This document shows, piece by piece, positions 49,023 through 60,544 of a DNA stretch of 64,000 nt (positions within the stretch are counted from its first letter, which is position 1; every line of letters begins with the position of its first letter). Location: positions 374,017 to 438,016 of the forward strand of contig NZ_LBHJ01000019.1 in assembly GCF_001006305.1 (NCBI RefSeq). Direction: 5' to 3'. The DNA is from Silvibacterium bohemicum. GTDB lineage: Bacteria > Acidobacteriota > Terriglobia > Terriglobales > Acidobacteriaceae. Made by a program: the position numbers and the translations under genes. The notes under the pieces are model-generated. The model searched no databases. It worked only from the letters and a program-made list of their open reading frames with translations, and was not told the origin of the DNA.

Positions 49023-52000
49023 AGATATCTCTCCTCCAATTCGTGCTCCTCCGCGTTCTGATCTTGCGGAGTCAACAGCTCTGACTGCGGGGCTGATTCG
49101 CTGCGCAGCGCCTGACAGATCACGGACAGCCTGGAGACCGTTCCCGAGAGAAATATGTCGCGCAAGGAAACTTCCAGACCCAGCGCAGTACGGATTCTGC
49201 TCACCAGCTGGGTGGCCATGAGCGAATGTCCCCCCAGTTCGAAGAAACCGTCGTCGAGTCCCACCCGCTTCAGTCCGAGCACACCCGCGAAGAGCTCGCA
49301 CAGCGTCTGCTCATCCGGGGTTCGTGGAGCACGGTAGTTGTCTTGCCGTGTTTCGGCGTTTTCCGGAGAAGGCAGCGCGCCGCGATCGATTTTTCCATTG
49401 GGTGTGAGCGGCCATGCGGCAAGCGGAAGGAGCACGGACGGGACCATGTATTCGGGGAGACGCTGCCGCAGATAGTCGTGTAGCGACAGCTCCAGATCCT
49501 CTTCCAGGGCACGGCGGGAGCGCGCGATGAAATAGCCTACGAGCTGTTTGCGCTCGCCCTCCTGATGCACTTTCACCAGCGCGTCCTGCACCTGGGCATG
49601 GCCTTTGAGCACAGCCTCCACTTCGCCCGGCTCCACGCGGAAACCGCGCAGCTTCACCTGATCATCGACTCGGCCTACAAACTCCAGCGTTCCCTCGGAA
49701 CTCCAACGCGCCCGGTCACCGGTGCGATACATCCGTGAACCCGCCTCTTCCGCATACGGATTCGCCACGAATGACGACGCAGTCAATCCCGCACGGTTCA
49801 GATATCCGCGCGCCAGACCGGCTCCGCTTACATACAGCTCCGCCGTTACTCCCACCGGCACCAGATTCAAAACCTCGTCCAGCACATACAGCTGCGTATT
49901 CCCTACCGCTCGACCGATCGGCACGGACAGCTCTTCGTCCGCAACGCTTTTCACGTCATGCCACGTAGCCAAGGTGGTGTTCTCGGTGGGGCCGTAGGCA
50001 TTGATCACCCGGCATCGCGGGTTTGCCGCGACGACTTCGCGCACACAGTGCGGATCCGCGACATCCCCGCCCAGGAACAGCGTCTTCAGCTCCGTGAAGC
50101 TGGCCGGAGCTTCACGCGCCATTTCATTGAAGAGCGCTGTGGTCAGCAGCATGGTGTCGATGCGGTGCTCGCGCAAGGCTCTGGCCAGCGCTGGAGGAGA
50201 AAGGGTTGTTTCGCGCGACAGGATGGTGAGGCTCCCCCCGCTCAACAGCGCTCCCCAGATCTCAAACGGCGCGGCATCGAAGGACGCATTTGCCACCTGG
50301 GCAATCCGGTCGCCCGGCAACCACTCCAAGTAGCCACAATCCTGCACCAGCCGGATGACGCCACCCTGCGTGATTCCAACCCCCTTCGGCTTGCCGGTCG
50401 AGCCCGAAGTGAACATGACGTAGGCCAGGTCGCTCAAGCCCATCGCTTCGCTGGCGTTCTCGTCAGCAGCGCGGGCAGTTCCGATCTCATCCACGAACAT
50501 CTCATCTACGAACACGGGCTTCGCATCGCTCCCGGACAATGCGGCGAGATCCGACGTCGTCAGCAGCAGTTCCGCTTCGCACTCGCTGATCATCCACATC
50601 AATCGTGAGTTCGGATAAGCGAGGTCCAGAGGCACATAAGCTCCCCCGGCCTTGATGATCCCGAGCATGGCGACGATCATCTCCGGTCCGCGCTCCATCC
50701 GGATCGCAGCCGCATCGCCTCGCTTCAATCCCAGATGCCGGAGATGATGGGCCACGCGGTTGGCCCGCGCATTGAGCTCTCTATACGTCAGCCGCTGTGT
50801 TCCGCATGTGACCGCCGGCGCGTCGGGATGCTCTCTGGCGTGGCGCTCAAAGAGCCCTGCCAAGGTGCCCTGGGGCTTCTCCCGCCGCGCGCCGTTGAAT
50901 TGTTCGAGCAACTCCCGGCGTTCCGTCTCGCTCAGGATCTGAAGCCGGCTGGGGACCAGATCCGCAGAGTGCGGCACAGCTTCCAGCAGTGCAACCAGAT
51001 GTCTGGTCATCTGCTCGATGAGCCGGAGATCGAGCCGGTCCCGCTTGTAGAGCCAGAAGAGATCGAGTCCCCCCTCACGCTCCAGCGCGTGAACCTCCAG
51101 GTCATACCGCGCACCGAGGGAATCAGGAACGATGCGCTCGAGTTCCAGGCCCTCGAGGCGCATCGGATCTCCGGGCGCGCTCTGCAGCGCGAAAACCACC
51201 TGGAACACCGGTGTATGGCTCAGGCTGCGCTCGATGGAGAGATGATCCACCACCCGCTCGAACGGAATGTCCTGGTGCTGATAGGAGTCGAGGGTCATGT
51301 TCCTGACGCTCGCCAGCAAGTCCGTGAACGATTCGGCCGGATTCACCCGAACCCGCATCGCAAGTGAATTCACGAAGAAGCCGATCATCTGCTCCACATG
51401 CGTATCGCGGCGATTGGCGATGGGCGACCCCACCACGATGTCTTCCTGACCGGAATAACGCGACATGACCGCAAAAAAAGCGGACAGCAGCGTCATGAAC
51501 AAGGTGCTTTGATGGTCCCGGCTGAAGTTTTCGAGCTGCGCCGTCAGGCCGGAGGGAACAAAGATGTGGACTTTTCCGGCTTCAAGCAGCGGCGTTTCCG
51601 GCGTGCGCAAGGCTGAAGGCAATTCCAGGCGCTCCGGAATCCCTGCCAGTTGCCGCTTCCAGTAGTCGAGTCCCGACTGCTCCGCCGCTGCATCCAGCCG
51701 CTTCTGCTCCCACAACGCAAAATCCGCGAACTGCATGGCGAGCGGAGGCAGCGGATTCTGCTTGCCGGCGCAGAAGGCCTCGTACAAAACCGCCAGTTCG
51801 CGATTGAAAACCCCGATTGACCAGCCATCGAAGACGATGTGGTGAAAGCTGCGGAGCAAAACATGGTCTCGCTCGCTGAGCTTCAGCAATCTCACCCGTA
51901 GGAGCGGACCGGACGCCAGGTTGAAGGGCTCGGTTCTTTCCTTGCGGAGTGCCGCGGCAAGCGTTCGATCCTTTACCTCGCCATCCAATGTGGACAGGTC

Positions 52001-55000
52001 CTCAAGAGCGATCCGGACCCTTGGCAATGGCCAGATGACCTGAGCCGGCACACCGTCAACCATGGCAAAACAGGTGCGCAGAACCTCATGCCGCTCCTCG
52101 ATGCACCGAATGGCTCGCTCCAGCGCGGACAGATTCAGGTCGCCGCGCATGCGGATCGAGTCCGGCATGTTGTATTCAGGGCTGTCGCCCTGCAATTGGT
52201 CGATGAACCACAGTCGCTGTTGCGCAAATGACAGCGGGATAAGCAGCGGCCGCGTCTGGCGAAGCAGAGGCTTGCCTGCAGGACGTTGATCGCGCAGGCG
52301 GTCGGCTAACTGCGCCACGGTCGGCGCTTCGAACACCGTTCGAACCGGCAAATCCACTCTCAGCGCGCGCCGTATCCGGCTCGCTACTTGTGTCGCCAGC
52401 AGAGAGTGGCCGCCCAGATGGAAGAAGTTATCGTCAATCCCTACGCGCGGGAGCTTGAGGACTTCGGCGAAAACATCGCAAAGCACCTGTTCCTCGGGAG
52501 TGCGCGCCGCTCGATACGAGCCGGTCTTCCACACAGGCGCGGGCAGCGCGCGCCGGTCCAGCTTGAGATTGGGGGTGCGCGGCAGGCTGTCCAGAATGAG
52601 AATGCCCGCGGGAACCATATAGTCCGGCAGCCGTTCGGCAATCGCATTCCGCAGCGCCTCCGTATCCGGAGTTCCCCCCGGAGCCGCCACCACGTATGCC
52701 ACCAGGTGCTGGCCGGTGGAATCCTCTCCCACCGCGACCGCCGCCTGGAATACCGCAGGGTCAGCCAGCAGGATGGACTCGACTTCGCCGAGTTCGAGGC
52801 GAATTCCGCGAATCTTTACCTGATCGTCGGCTCGTCCCAGGTACTCGATCTCGCCATCCTGCCGCCAGCGGGCAAGATCGCCGGTGCGATACATGCGATC
52901 GCCCGGTTCAGAGGCATGCGGGTTAGCCACGAAGCGTTCGGCTGTAAGTCCCGGCCGCCTGAGATAACCTCTCGCCACTCCTGCGCCGGCAACGTACAAC
53001 TCACCGGCGATTCCGATGGACACCCGCGACAACGAAGAATCGAGAATGTATACCCGGCAATTGGAGATCGCCGGTCCGATGCTGACCATCGCCGGACCTG
53101 ATTCCGCCAACATGTTTCGAGGTATGGTGGCCACCGTCGCATCTGCGGAGACTTCTGTTGATCCATAGAGGTTGTAGAGGGTCGCCGCCGGGAATTTTGC
53201 ATAGAAATCTTCGGCAAGGCGAATGTTGAGTGCTTCTCCGCTCGAACCCCAATGATCGACGCGCAGCTGGTGCAGTTTCTCCGCATCCTGCTGCAGAATG
53301 GCTTCAATGAGTGAAGGAACCAGGATGATTCGGGTCACTCGCTCGCGAATCAGCAGATCGACGAACTTCTCCACGTCGTGAACCTGCTCATGACTCAGCA
53401 TCACCAGCGGCACGCCTCGGAAGAGCGGTGCGAAGATCTCCGCGAGATGATCCACAAAGCCCAGCGTGGTCCTGTTGCAGCAAACATCGGAGGCTTGAAA
53501 GGGATGTTCCCTCCACTCCCACTCGAGGCGGTTCACCACACCGCGAGTCGTGCCCACGACGCCTTTGGGACGACCACTGGAACCGGAGGTGTAAAGGACA
53601 TACGCCGGGTGTTGCTGCAGCAGGAGAGCCGTGCGATCGGAGTTGCTTGGGTTATGCGTCAGCTCCCGCGCCAGGACGGTTTCCATCTCGGGAGCATCGA
53701 GATCGATCCTCACCGCGATATCCGGCAGCTTGCTGCGCAGTGCACGCACACTTAGCACGCACACCGGAGCCGCGTCTTCGAGCATGTACGCAAGACGCGC
53801 CACCGGATAGTCCGGATCGAGCGGAAGATACGCCGCGCCCGCTTTGAGAACTCCCAGCATCGCAGCCAGCATGGTGAAAGAGCGGTCGATGCACAGCCCA
53901 ACGAGACTCTCCGGTCCGATGCCGCGACCAATGAGGTAGTTCGCCAGGCGATTCGCTCGCGTATTGAGTTCGCGATAGGTCAGCCGGTCTTCGCCGTAGA
54001 CAACGGCAACGCTGTCCGGAGTCAGAGCCACCTGCGCCTCGAAGAGCTCCGGCAATGTCTTCCGGGAGATCGAGTGCGTGGCGCCATGAAAGCCGTCGAG
54101 CTGCCGCTGTTCGTCGCTCCCCAGGCTTTCGAGCTGCCACAGCGCGCGGTCCGGATCTTCCGCCGCGCCTTCGAGCAGCCGCACGAATTGCTCCGCGATC
54201 GCCTGACCCCGCCGTTCACCGAAGTGTGCCGCGTCGAAGTCGACTCGCAGATACAACTGTTGCCCGGGAACTACGGTCAGGCTCAAGGGGTGATGGTTGG
54301 CCGATGAAATCTCAACCCCAACCACCCGAACTCCCGCCGCCTCCTGCGCAAACGTTGTGGTGGATTCCGGATAGTTCTCGAAGACCACCAGAGTGTCGAA
54401 CAGATCGGCAAGTCCAGCCGCTCGCTGGATCTCCGCCAGCCCGAGATGCTGATGCCCGAGAAGATCGCCTTGCTTTGTCTGTATTTCCGCGCACAGGGCC
54501 GACAAGCTGTCTCCCGGCCTCAGTTTTGCCCGCAGCGGAAGTGCGTTAAGGAACATCCCTACCATCTGTTCCACTCCCGCCAGCTCCGCGGGACGGCCTG
54601 AAACCACGATCCCGAAGACTATGTCGTCCGCACCGGTCAGCCGCCCCAGCAGCACGGCCCACAATCCCTGCAAGATTGTGTTCAGCGTCAAACCGCGATC
54701 CCGCGCGGTCTCCTGCAACCGCGCCGTCAGCTCGAGCGGCAGCTCTTTTTCCCATCGCATCGGCGAGGACTTCGAAGAAATTCCGCTCGCCACCTTCGTA
54801 GGGCTTGCGAGACCGGCCAGATACTCCTGCCATACGTTGAGCGCCGCGGGGCGATCCTGTTTTGCGAGCCATTCAAAGTACACACGATACGGACGGACCT
54901 GGGGCAGTGCTCGAGCATCGCCACCGTTGGCATACAAAGACATCAATTCACCGAACAGCAGGGGCATCGACCAGCCGTCCAGCAGCAGATGATGATGAGT

Positions 55001-58000
55001 CAGCACCAGCAGCCAGCGCTCCGCTGCCATCTTCACCAGCGTGAAGCGCAGCAGTTGTTCTCTGACGTCGAGGCGCACGCTGCGGTCTGAATCGAGGAAA
55101 CCATTGACCCCGGACTTTTCAGGCCACTCGATCTCACGCCATGCCAGAGGCACGCCGCGGGGAATGACCTGGACGGGGTGCGGCAGGCCTCCATGTGCTA
55201 TCACCGCGCGCAGATTCGAGTGGCGGTCAACAAGGGCTTCCGCCGCGCGGCGCATCCCCATTGCATCGAGCGGCCCTTCGAGCTCCAATGCGAACTGCAC
55301 GGTGTAAACATCGGGTCCGCTCTCGTCGTAGAGCGCCCGGAAAAGAAATCCCTCCTGCAATGACGACAGGGGTAGAACTTCCTCGATATCGGAATAGGCG
55401 TCTTTCAGCTCTTCGAGCTGCTCTTGTGTCAGCGCTACCAGATCGAAGCCGGAAAGCGAGTGATCGCCAGACCTCTGATTTTTCGGCTCGTCGGCCGGAG
55501 TTCCCGACATTCGTTCGGCGGCTCGGGCGTTCGCTTCGCGCTCCGCTGCTGCAAGCTCGAGAGCCGTGAGCTCTCTCGCCGTCAGAGCCAGGCTTTCGAC
55601 GGTTGGCTGCTGAAAGACATCCCGCGGAGAGAACTCCAATCCTGCGCGGCGCGCACGACCGACCAATTGGATGGACAGAATACTGTCGCCGCCGAGACGG
55701 AAGAAGTTATCATCCAGCCCCACGTGGTCGAGCGAAAGCATCTCGGCAAATAACTGGCACAGGATCTTCTCCGCCTGCGTCCGCGGCTCGCGATAGTCTT
55801 TGCCTTCGCCTCCCATCCGCTCTGCTGCGCCGGGAATGGGCAGAGCTTTGTGGTCTAACTTGCCATTGGGAGTTACCGGCCACGCAGGAAGCACAACAAC
55901 AGTCGAGGGGACCATGTAATCCGGCAGGCGTTCCTGCAGGTAGCCCTGAAGTTCGCGTCCCAGTTCGCCTTCGACAGCCGCCTGTGAAGGCGCGTTGGCA
56001 AACTGCCGGTAGAACGATCGCTCTGCCACCGGCAATCTCTCGGCGGGATTCCATTGCGGGCGGAAAACGGCATCATAGATTCCGGATTTCTCAAATCCAC
56101 GCCAGCTCAGATCGACACAAAGCTGGTCGGCGAACTGAATGACCGCATCCGGATCTTCTCCCGGCAGGTTCGCGCACAGAGTCCGGAGCTTGCCTGCGGT
56201 TCCCAAGCCAGAGTTTGCAGAAAGCAGAGAACGCGCCGCTTCCACCGCTCCCGCGACACGTCCGTCAGGCACGCCGCGAAGTCCTGCACTCTCTGCAGGC
56301 TCGGAGGACAGCAACGATTCGACCGCCTCTCGCCAGTCGCCGCCTGCATCCCATCTCACCCAGAGATGAGGCTCCTCAATCTCTTCTTTTCGATCGCCGA
56401 CGTTTATCGTTACGTCGTAACGGAACCGGCTTAGTTCATTTTCGTAAGCACCCGCCTTCAGGGAAGCATCAACGCGTCCCAACTTGGTAGAGCGACGTGC
56501 CAACTCTCTGAACAGCTGCGGATCTAACACCAGTTCGTTTTCATGCCGCTGCTGATAAGTAACGCGCTGCCGCAGATCGGGCAATGAGGTCGTGACAGCC
56601 GCTTTGTGCATCTGCACAGAGGCATGATAAGCGCCCAGCAGTGGCAGGCTGCGCACGTCGCCGACGAAGATGTGGCCGCCTCGCCGGGTCACGCGCTCTG
56701 CCTCTCGCAGCACGTCGAGCAGATAACCCGCATCCGGGAAATACTGCACGATCGAATTCAGGATGAGCAGGTCGACGCTGTCATCTTCAAGGAAGCTCAG
56801 ATCGTGCGCCATGCCCTGCCGCAGCTCCACATGCTCCAGATCCGGGCGAGTTACGAGGTATCTGCCCACCTTCGCGAGGGCTTCTGCGGAAAAATCCAAC
56901 CCCGTGTAGCTCTGGCAATCACCCGCGAGCCGAGTCAGCAGCAACCCGGTTCCGCAGCCGACCTCGACGACGCGCGAGGGATTCAGGCGCTTCAGCCGGA
57001 CCACGGTTTCGTCGACCCAGATCTGCATTTCGCGTGGAGGGATAGGCTTGCCCGTGTAACTGCTGAGCCAGCCCGTGATGTCGAAATCGCCGCCTACATC
57101 CACACCATCGGCGTACGTCGACTCGTAGAGCTCTCGCCAGCGTGTCACATGCGAGAGTCCCGCGCTCCTCCGCTCGGCATCCTCCTGCCGTGCAATCACA
57201 TAGGCCAGCAGCTGCCCGGAATTCTCGCCGGCGACGACCAGCGCCTCCCGCACCCGGTCATGTCCCAGTAATGCCGCCTCGATCTCGCCCGGCTCAATGC
57301 GAAAGCCGCGAATCTTCAACTGCTGGTCAGCGCGACCTGCGAATTCAAGCACGCCGTCTGAGCCCCAGCGAGCCATATCTCCGGTGCGATACATGCGTCC
57401 ACCCGGAGCCAGGCTGTGCGGGTCAGCCACAAAGCGATCGGCTGTCAGGCCGGGCCGGTTCAGGTATCCACGCGCGAGTCCCGCGCCTGCGATGTACAAC
57501 TCTCCAGCGATGCCGATCGGCACCGGCTGCAAAGCCTTATCGAGGAGATAGACGCGTGTGTTCCACACCGGTTTTCCGATGGGTGGAGTCTGTTTCCCAG
57601 ATAGGGGTTCGCTGATGGTCGCACAGACGGTCGATTCGGTGGGGCCGTAGGCATTGATCATCCTTCGCCCCGAAGACCAGAGCGCCGCCACCGCGGAAGA
57701 ACAGGCATCGCCGCCGACGATCAGGCATTCGAGCGGGATGTTCGCAGCATCCTCCAGGGTCGAAAGCACGACGGGAGGTAACAGTGCATGCGTTATCTTC
57801 TCGGCGATGAGCAGCCGGCGCAGAGCGTCGCCGGCGCGCGCATTTTCAGCAGGCACTACGAGCGTTCCCCCGCTCGTAAACGCCATGACCATCTCCCACA
57901 GAGAAGCGTCAAAGTTGAGCGACGCAAACTGCAATACCCGGGAATCCGAGTTGAGCCCCAAACTTCCAACCCGAAGCTCTGCCAGGCTGGAGATACCGGC

Positions 58001-59950
58001 ATGCGTCACAACTACGCCTTTGGGCACACCCGTCGATCCGGATGTGTAAATCACATAAGCAGGATGCTCGCAGCGTAACGGTGCGCATCGATCCTCATCG
58101 ACAGGATTCACATCGACACGATTCACATCGACACGATCGGCGACGGAAGGATCGACCAGCAGCACTTCCGTCTCAGGCGCATTCAAGACCATTCGCGGAA
58201 CATCGACCGGCAACTGTGATTGCTGTTCGCTGCTGGTAAGCACCAGTGCCGGCTTGGCGTCCTTTACCATCTGCAGTAGTCGCGCAGCCGGATAGTTGGA
58301 GTCGAGCGGCAGGTAAGCGGCTCCGGCTTTGAGCGCGGCCAGAATTGCTACGACCATATCCACCGACCTGGCGAGGCAGATGCCGACCAGAGACTCCGGA
58401 CCAACGCGCCGCCCGATGAGGAGATGGGCCAAACGATTGGCCCGCGCATTTAGTTCCGAATAAGTGAGGGTCTCGCGCTCGAATACAAGCGCGGGCGCGA
58501 GGGGATGACGTCGCACCTGTAGTTCGAAGAGTTCGGCAAGCGTGGCCTGGGGAAGATCGCGATACGTAGCATTGAAGTCATCCATCACCTGCCGTCGCGC
58601 AGATGGCAACAGCATCTCGATGCGATGCAAAGGAGCCGCATCGTCAGCTATGGCGATTTGTTCCAGCAGCCCGAGAAAATTCCGCTGATACTCTCCCAAT
58701 GCTGCCGCGGTATAGTGCTCAGGATTTCCGATGAACTCGATGCAGACATCCGAATCATCTCGCCGGTCATACACTGCGATCTGCAAGTCGTCGACCGACC
58801 AGTTCCCGATATTACGTGCGCGGCACTTACTCCCGGCAAAGGTAAAGTCATAACGGAACGGCATTACATTGACGATCGTGCCGTAGATTCCAGGGTCGGA
58901 GGGCCGCAAGCCGCAATCGTTCCTGAGATCTTCGAGCCGGTAGCGCTGATGAGCTGAGGCCTCCCGAAGGTCGTTCGCGGTTCGGCGTAGAAGATCGCCA
59001 AGCGTCTCATGCAAGGAAACGGTGGAACGGAATGGAACGGCGTTGGAGCAGAGAGCGACGACCCGGCGCATTTCATCCGTGGTCCGGCCCGATACTGCCA
59101 TGCCGAGCACCGCGTCGTTGACCCCGGCGAGACGGTGAAGATATACAGCCGCAGCAGCCATGATCGACGATGCAAGCCCAGCGCTCCGGCCGCCGCCGCG
59201 AGTGCGCAACGACTCAATCGTGGAGCGCGAGACCCACTCTACGCTGCGTAGAAACCGGCTCGATCGCGCCGGCAGCTTCCCTGAAATAGTGGCTGCCTCT
59301 GGCCGGTCCTCCAGATAGTTGCGCCAATAAGATCTGTCGAGCTCATAGCCGGAAGAAAGCTGATAGCTGCGGTCCGCGGCCAGCGGTTCGAGGCAGGATA
59401 GAAATCCCGCCGGTTCGACGGGGCGGCCCGCTGCGAGCGCGGAATAGATTTCCGCGACACGCCGCGCAATCATCGCGAGCCCGAAGCCATCGATGCAGAT
59501 GTGGTGGTAGCGCCCGTACCAGAGATACCGGTCCGCAGCGAGCCGGAGCAGAGCGTAGGAAAAAGGCGCTTCACCGCTAACATCGTGTCTCACCGCGATG
59601 TCGCGGCGCATCCATGCCTCTGCTGCCTCCGCCGGATCGGCCTCATCGCCGAAGTCGATGAAAGACATCGTCCAGACAGGGTCGCGTTCCAGATACTGGA
59701 CCGGGCCCTGAGCTGTATCTGAAATCCGCAGACGCAGGGTATCCGTATCCTGGACCATCCGGCGCAGTGATTGCTCGAACAGCGCAGGCGCCACAGGGCC
59801 AAAGATCTCTATGTACTCCGCGATTTGATAAGCGCAACGGCTTGCATCGAGAGCCGTCGCAGCCCAGACACCGCTTTGCGCAGCGGACAGCTTATATCTT
59901 TGTGGGATCGAACCCGGCGCAATAACTTCCCCGTTGACCGACGCTTTCAC
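49019..59950 (-). CDS. NRPS subunit A, chain-initiating (modules 1-3)
   Basis: 3643-residue NRPS, first of the assembly line. Order: C (HHICIDG near residue 152), A interrupted by an N-methyltransferase (VGCGTGLLL near 1001), PCP (LGGDS near 1422); C-A-PCP (LGGHS near 2515); C-A-PCP (LGGHS near 3573). The first C domain ([11 protein letters not shown]) resembles EntF-like or starter C domains rather than the internal LCL or DCL types here. With no loading A-PCP before it, a carboxylic-acid starter is inferred. The start is uncertain: GTG 59950 has GGGGG 6 nt upstream and leaves a short leader before the C domain; the longest frame begins at TTG 60040 with no ribosome site. The protein ends in an acidic tail ([10 protein letters not shown]), probably the docking partner of subunit B. 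Confidence 0.93.
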   Translation of the reverse strand: MKASVNGEVIAPGSIPQRYKLSAAQSGVWAATALDASRCAYQIAEYIEIFGPVAPALFEQSLRRMVQDTDTLRLRISDTAQGPVQYLERDPVWTMSFIDFGDEADPAEAAEAWMRRDIAVRHDVSGEAPFSYALLRLAADRYLWYGRYHHICIDGFGLAMIARRVAEIYSALAAGRPVEPAGFLSCLEPLAADRSYQLSSGYELDRSYWRNYLEDRPEAATISGKLPARSSRFLRSVEWVSRSTIESLRTRGGGRSAGLASSIMAAAAVYLHRLAGVNDAVLGMAVSGRTTDEMRRVVALCSNAVPFRSTVSLHETLGDLLRRTANDLREASAHQRYRLEDLRNDCGLRPSDPGIYGTIVNVMPFRYDFTFAGSKCRARNIGNWSVDDLQIAVYDRRDDSDVCIEFIGNPEHYTAAALGEYQRNFLGLLEQIAIADDAAPLHRIEMLLPSARRQVMDDFNATYRDLPQATLAELFELQVRRHPLAPALVFERETLTYSELNARANRLAHLLIGRRVGPESLVGICLARSVDMVVAILAALKAGAAYLPLDSNYPAARLLQMVKDAKPALVLTSSEQQSQLPVDVPRMVLNAPETEVLLVDPSVADRVDVNRVDVNPVDEDRCAPLRCEHPAYVIYTSGSTGVPKGVVVTHAGISSLAELRVGSLGLNSDSRVLQFASLNFDASLWEMVMAFTSGGTLVVPAENARAGDALRRLLIAEKITHALLPPVVLSTLEDAANIPLECLIVGGDACSSAVAALWSSGRRMINAYGPTESTVCATISEPLSGKQTPPIGKPVWNTRVYLLDKALQPVPIGIAGELYIAGAGLARGYLNRPGLTADRFVADPHSLAPGGRMYRTGDMARWGSDGVLEFAGRADQQLKIRGFRIEPGEIEAALLGHDRVREALVVAGENSGQLLAYVIARQEDAERRSAGLSHVTRWRELYESTYADGVDVGGDFDITGWLSSYTGKPIPPREMQIWVDETVVRLKRLNPSRVVEVGCGTGLLLTRLAGDCQSYTGLDFSAEALAKVGRYLVTRPDLEHVELRQGMAHDLSFLEDDSVDLLILNSIVQYFPDAGYLLDVLREAERVTRRGGHIFVGDVRSLPLLGAYHASVQMHKAAVTTSLPDLRQRVTYQQRHENELVLDPQLFRELARRSTKLGRVDASLKAGAYENELSRFRYDVTINVGDRKEEIEEPHLWVRWDAGGDWREAVESLLSSEPAESAGLRGVPDGRVAGAVEAARSLLSANSGLGTAGKLRTLCANLPGEDPDAVIQFADQLCVDLSWRGFEKSGIYDAVFRPQWNPAERLPVAERSFYRQFANAPSQAAVEGELGRELQGYLQERLPDYMVPSTVVVLPAWPVTPNGKLDHKALPIPGAAERMGGEGKDYREPRTQAEKILCQLFAEMLSLDHVGLDDNFFRLGGDSILSIQLVGRARRAGLEFSPRDVFQQPTVESLALTARELTALELAAAEREANARAAERMSGTPADEPKNQRSGDHSLSGFDLVALTQEQLEELKDAYSDIEEVLPLSSLQEGFLFRALYDESGPDVYTVQFALELEGPLDAMGMRRAAEALVDRHSNLRAVIAHGGLPHPVQVIPRGVPLAWREIEWPEKSGVNGFLDSDRSVRLDVREQLLRFTLVKMAAERWLLVLTHHHLLLDGWSMPLLFGELMSLYANGGDARALPQVRPYRVYFEWLAKQDRPAALNVWQEYLAGLASPTKVASGISSKSSPMRWEKELPLELTARLQETARDRGLTLNTILQGLWAVLLGRLTGADDIVFGIVVSGRPAELAGVEQMVGMFLNALPLRAKLRPGDSLSALCAEIQTKQGDLLGHQHLGLAEIQRAAGLADLFDTLVVFENYPESTTTFAQEAAGVRVVGVEISSANHHPLSLTVVPGQQLYLRVDFDAAHFGERRGQAIAEQFVRLLEGAAEDPDRALWQLESLGSDEQRQLDGFHGATHSISRKTLPELFEAQVALTPDSVAVVYGEDRLTYRELNTRANRLANYLIGRGIGPESLVGLCIDRSFTMLAAMLGVLKAGAAYLPLDPDYPVARLAYMLEDAAPVCVLSVRALRSKLPDIAVRIDLDAPEMETVLARELTHNPSNSDRTALLLQQHPAYVLYTSGSSGRPKGVVGTTRGVVNRLEWEWREHPFQASDVCCNRTTLGFVDHLAEIFAPLFRGVPLVMLSHEQVHDVEKFVDLLIRERVTRIILVPSLIEAILQQDAEKLHQLRVDHWGSSGEALNIRLAEDFYAKFPAATLYNLYGSTEVSADATVATIPRNMLAESGPAMVSIGPAISNCRVYILDSSLSRVSIGIAGELYVAGAGVARGYLRRPGLTAERFVANPHASEPGDRMYRTGDLARWRQDGEIEYLGRADDQVKIRGIRLELGEVESILLADPAVFQAAVAVGEDSTGQHLVAYVVAAPGGTPDTEALRNAIAERLPDYMVPAGILILDSLPRTPNLKLDRRALPAPVWKTGSYRAARTPEEQVLCDVFAEVLKLPRVGIDDNFFHLGGHSLLATQVASRIRRALRVDLPVRTVFEAPTVAQLADRLRDQRPAGKPLLRQTRPLLIPLSFAQQRLWFIDQLQGDSPEYNMPDSIRMRGDLNLSALERAIRCIEERHEVLRTCFAMVDGVPAQVIWPLPRVRIALEDLSTLDGEVKDRTLAAALRKERTEPFNLASGPLLRVRLLKLSERDHVLLRSFHHIVFDGWSIGVFNRELAVLYEAFCAGKQNPLPPLAMQFADFALWEQKRLDAAAEQSGLDYWKRQLAGIPERLELPSALRTPETPLLEAGKVHIFVPSGLTAQLENFSRDHQSTLFMTLLSAFFAVMSRYSGQEDIVVGSPIANRRDTHVEQMIGFFVNSLAMRVRVNPAESFTDLLASVRNMTLDSYQHQDIPFERVVDHLSIERSLSHTPVFQVVFALQSAPGDPMRLEGLELERIVPDSLGARYDLEVHALEREGGLDLFWLYKRDRLDLRLIEQMTRHLVALLEAVPHSADLVPSRLQILSETERRELLEQFNGARREKPQGTLAGLFERHAREHPDAPAVTCGTQRLTYRELNARANRVAHHLRHLGLKRGDAAAIRMERGPEMIVAMLGIIKAGGAYVPLDLAYPNSRLMWMISECEAELLLTTSDLAALSGSDAKPVFVDEMFVDEIGTARAADENASEAMGLSDLAYVMFTSGSTGKPKGVGITQGGVIRLVQDCGYLEWLPGDRIAQVANASFDAAPFEIWGALLSGGSLTILSRETTLSPPALARALREHRIDTMLLTTALFNEMAREAPASFTELKTLFLGGDVADPHCVREVVAANPRCRVINAYGPTENTTLATWHDVKSVADEELSVPIGRAVGNTQLYVLDEVLNLVPVGVTAELYVSGAGLARGYLNRAGLTASSFVANPYAEEAGSRMYRTGDRARWSSEGTLEFVGRVDDQVKLRGFRVEPGEVEAVLKGHAQVQDALVKVHQEGERKQLVGYFIARSRRALEEDLELSLHDYLRQRLPEYMVPSVLLPLAAWPLTPNGKIDRGALPSPENAETRQDNYRAPRTPDEQTLCELFAGVLGLKRVGLDDGFFELGGHSLMATQLVSRIRTALGLEVSLRDIFLSGTVSRLSVICQALRSESAPQSELLTPQDQNAEEHELEERYL
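49031..49037 (-). promoter_or_regulatory. Ribosome binding site of subunit B
   Basis: GGAGGAG, 8 nt before GTG 49022, inside the 3' end of subunit A. It decides this start against the upstream GTG at 49301. Confidence 0.8.
49090..52285 (-). other. Module 3: C-A-PCP
   Basis: LCL-type C (HHIVFDG). The pocket reads D-A-F-L-F-G-A-T-L, a relative of the branched-chain pockets of modules 5, 9 and 15 but with Phe at 299 and Leu at 331. The substrate is probably aliphatic and cannot be assigned. The PCP is LGGHS, followed by a linker and an acidic C-terminal tail. Confidence 0.7.
52290..55480 (-). other. Module 2: C-A-PCP, beta-amino-acid-type pocket
   Basis: The C domain ([10 protein letters not shown]) is of the type that follows E domains elsewhere in this locus. 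The A pocket reads V-D-A-I-G-S-L-A-D: Asp235 is replaced by Val and Asp appears at 236 and 331. This matches the beta-alanine code remembered for the bleomycin synthetase (VDWVISLADK) at six of nine variable positions. The A domain also has unusual motif variants YTSGSSG and YGSTEVSAD. Confidence 0.7.
55570..59950 (-). other. Module 1: C-A-nMT-PCP
   Basis: Pocket residues read by alignment to GrsA positions 235-331 are D-A-W-L-I-G-A-V-C plus the invariant Lys. This is close to the hydrophobic/aromatic pocket of GrsA (DAWTIAAxCK) but with Leu at 278 and Gly at 301, so Phe/Leu-like is only a guess. The N-methyltransferase is inserted between A8 and A9. The PCP has LGGDS, typical of carriers that serve an E domain, but none is present. 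Confidence 0.75.
58090..58134 (-). repeat. 15-bp tandem repeat in A domain of module 1
   Basis: Two perfect 15-bp units (58105-58119, 58120-58134) preceded by a degenerate third. They encode RVDVN-type repeats in the loop before core A3. Confidence 0.85.
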
Positions 59951-60267
59951 TTTCAGCCCCCAAAACACAACGTCTCGCAGTCCGAAGCACAACTCTGCAA
60001 TTTCGCAACTTCGAATTTGATCGTTATTTGCAGCGAACAATCAAAGCGAGAAAACCCGCCAGGAAATTCATTCCGCTAGCACTCTGGAGAAGGACATCAG
60101 TGAATCACTTAGCAGCAAAAACAGTAAGTCTCTTTATGCTCTATGTGGGTACGGTACTGATCAGGAATCCAAGTTAAGGCAAGCATCGCCAGTGAGCTCT
60201 GCCGAACAAAGCGGCAGTTTTGTATTAAGGCTCATGAAAGAAGCGAGTCAGCGCAACCGCAACGCGT
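59951..60267 (-). other. Non-coding leader region upstream of the synthetase operon
   Basis: 317 bp, more AT-rich than the flanking genes. It should hold the operon promoter, but I see no convincing -35/-10 pair on the minus strand. A hairpin CTGCCG-7 nt-CGGCAG at 60199-60217 is followed by TTTT only on the plus strand. A 15-codon frame (60024-60071) lacks a ribosome site. Confidence 0.5.
59957..59961 (-). promoter_or_regulatory. Possible ribosome binding site of subunit A
   Basis: GGGGG, 6 nt before GTG 59950. It is only a partial match to GGAGG, but no better site precedes the other candidate starts (TTG 60040, GTG 59971). Confidence 0.4.
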
Positions 60268-60474
60268 TCAAACGGTGACCTCGCCGGCGGATTGGGCGCG
60301 GACTTCGGCGACCTGGTCTTCGATATCCTCGGCGATCTCTTCCTGGATCTCTCTCAATTTAGAGCCCAGCGCAATACCGCCTTTGACGACACCCTTAGTG
60401 ATCTGCTTCGGGTATTTTCCAAATGCGTATCCTGCAGCTGCACCCACGACGAGAATCAGCAGTTTATTGCCCAT
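60268..60474 (-). CDS. Small membrane-anchored protein, DUF5132-like
   Basis: 68-residue protein. The ATG at 60474 is preferred because the longer frame to 60594 starts with arginine-rich, non-protein-like sequence. Residues 3-18 are hydrophobic and glycine/alanine-rich (LLILVVGAAAGYAFG), a likely membrane segment. The rest is a KGGIALGSKLREIQEEIAEDIEDQ amphipathic, acidic helix. The layout resembles, from memory, small DUF5132 or YtxH-like proteins, which are often encoded near HMA-domain transporters. It lies between the transporter cassette and the synthetase operon on the same strand, behind a possible terminator. Function unknown. Confidence 0.6.
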   Translation of the reverse strand: MGNKLLILVVGAAAGYAFGKYPKQITKGVVKGGIALGSKLREIQEEIAEDIEDQVAEVRAQSAGEVTV

Positions 60475-60521
60475 GGCCCAGCCAACTCTCCACTCGGTTG
60501 CATTTGATCGGGTGCATCGCC

Positions 60522-60544
60522 AAAAAGGCAGAGGTATACCTGCC
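60522..60544 (-). terminator. Candidate intrinsic terminator
   Basis: On the minus strand, GGCAG, an 8-nt loop and CTGCC are followed directly by TTTTT, about 77 nt after the stop of the gene at 60621. The stem is only 5 bp. If real, it separates that gene from the one at 60268. Confidence 0.4.

Noticed and set aside
49022-49301. Upstream GTG at 49301 as start of subunit B
   Set aside because: It would add 93 residues translated from inside subunit A; the docking domain starts exactly at GTG 49022 behind GGAGGAG.
60024-60071. 15-codon leader frame before subunit A ([15 protein letters not shown])
   Set aside because: No usable ribosome site and no attenuator structure seen around it.
60199-60217. 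Hairpin CTGCCG/CGGCAG as a terminator
   Set aside because: The T-run follows only on the plus strand, where no gene precedes it; on the minus strand no T-run follows.
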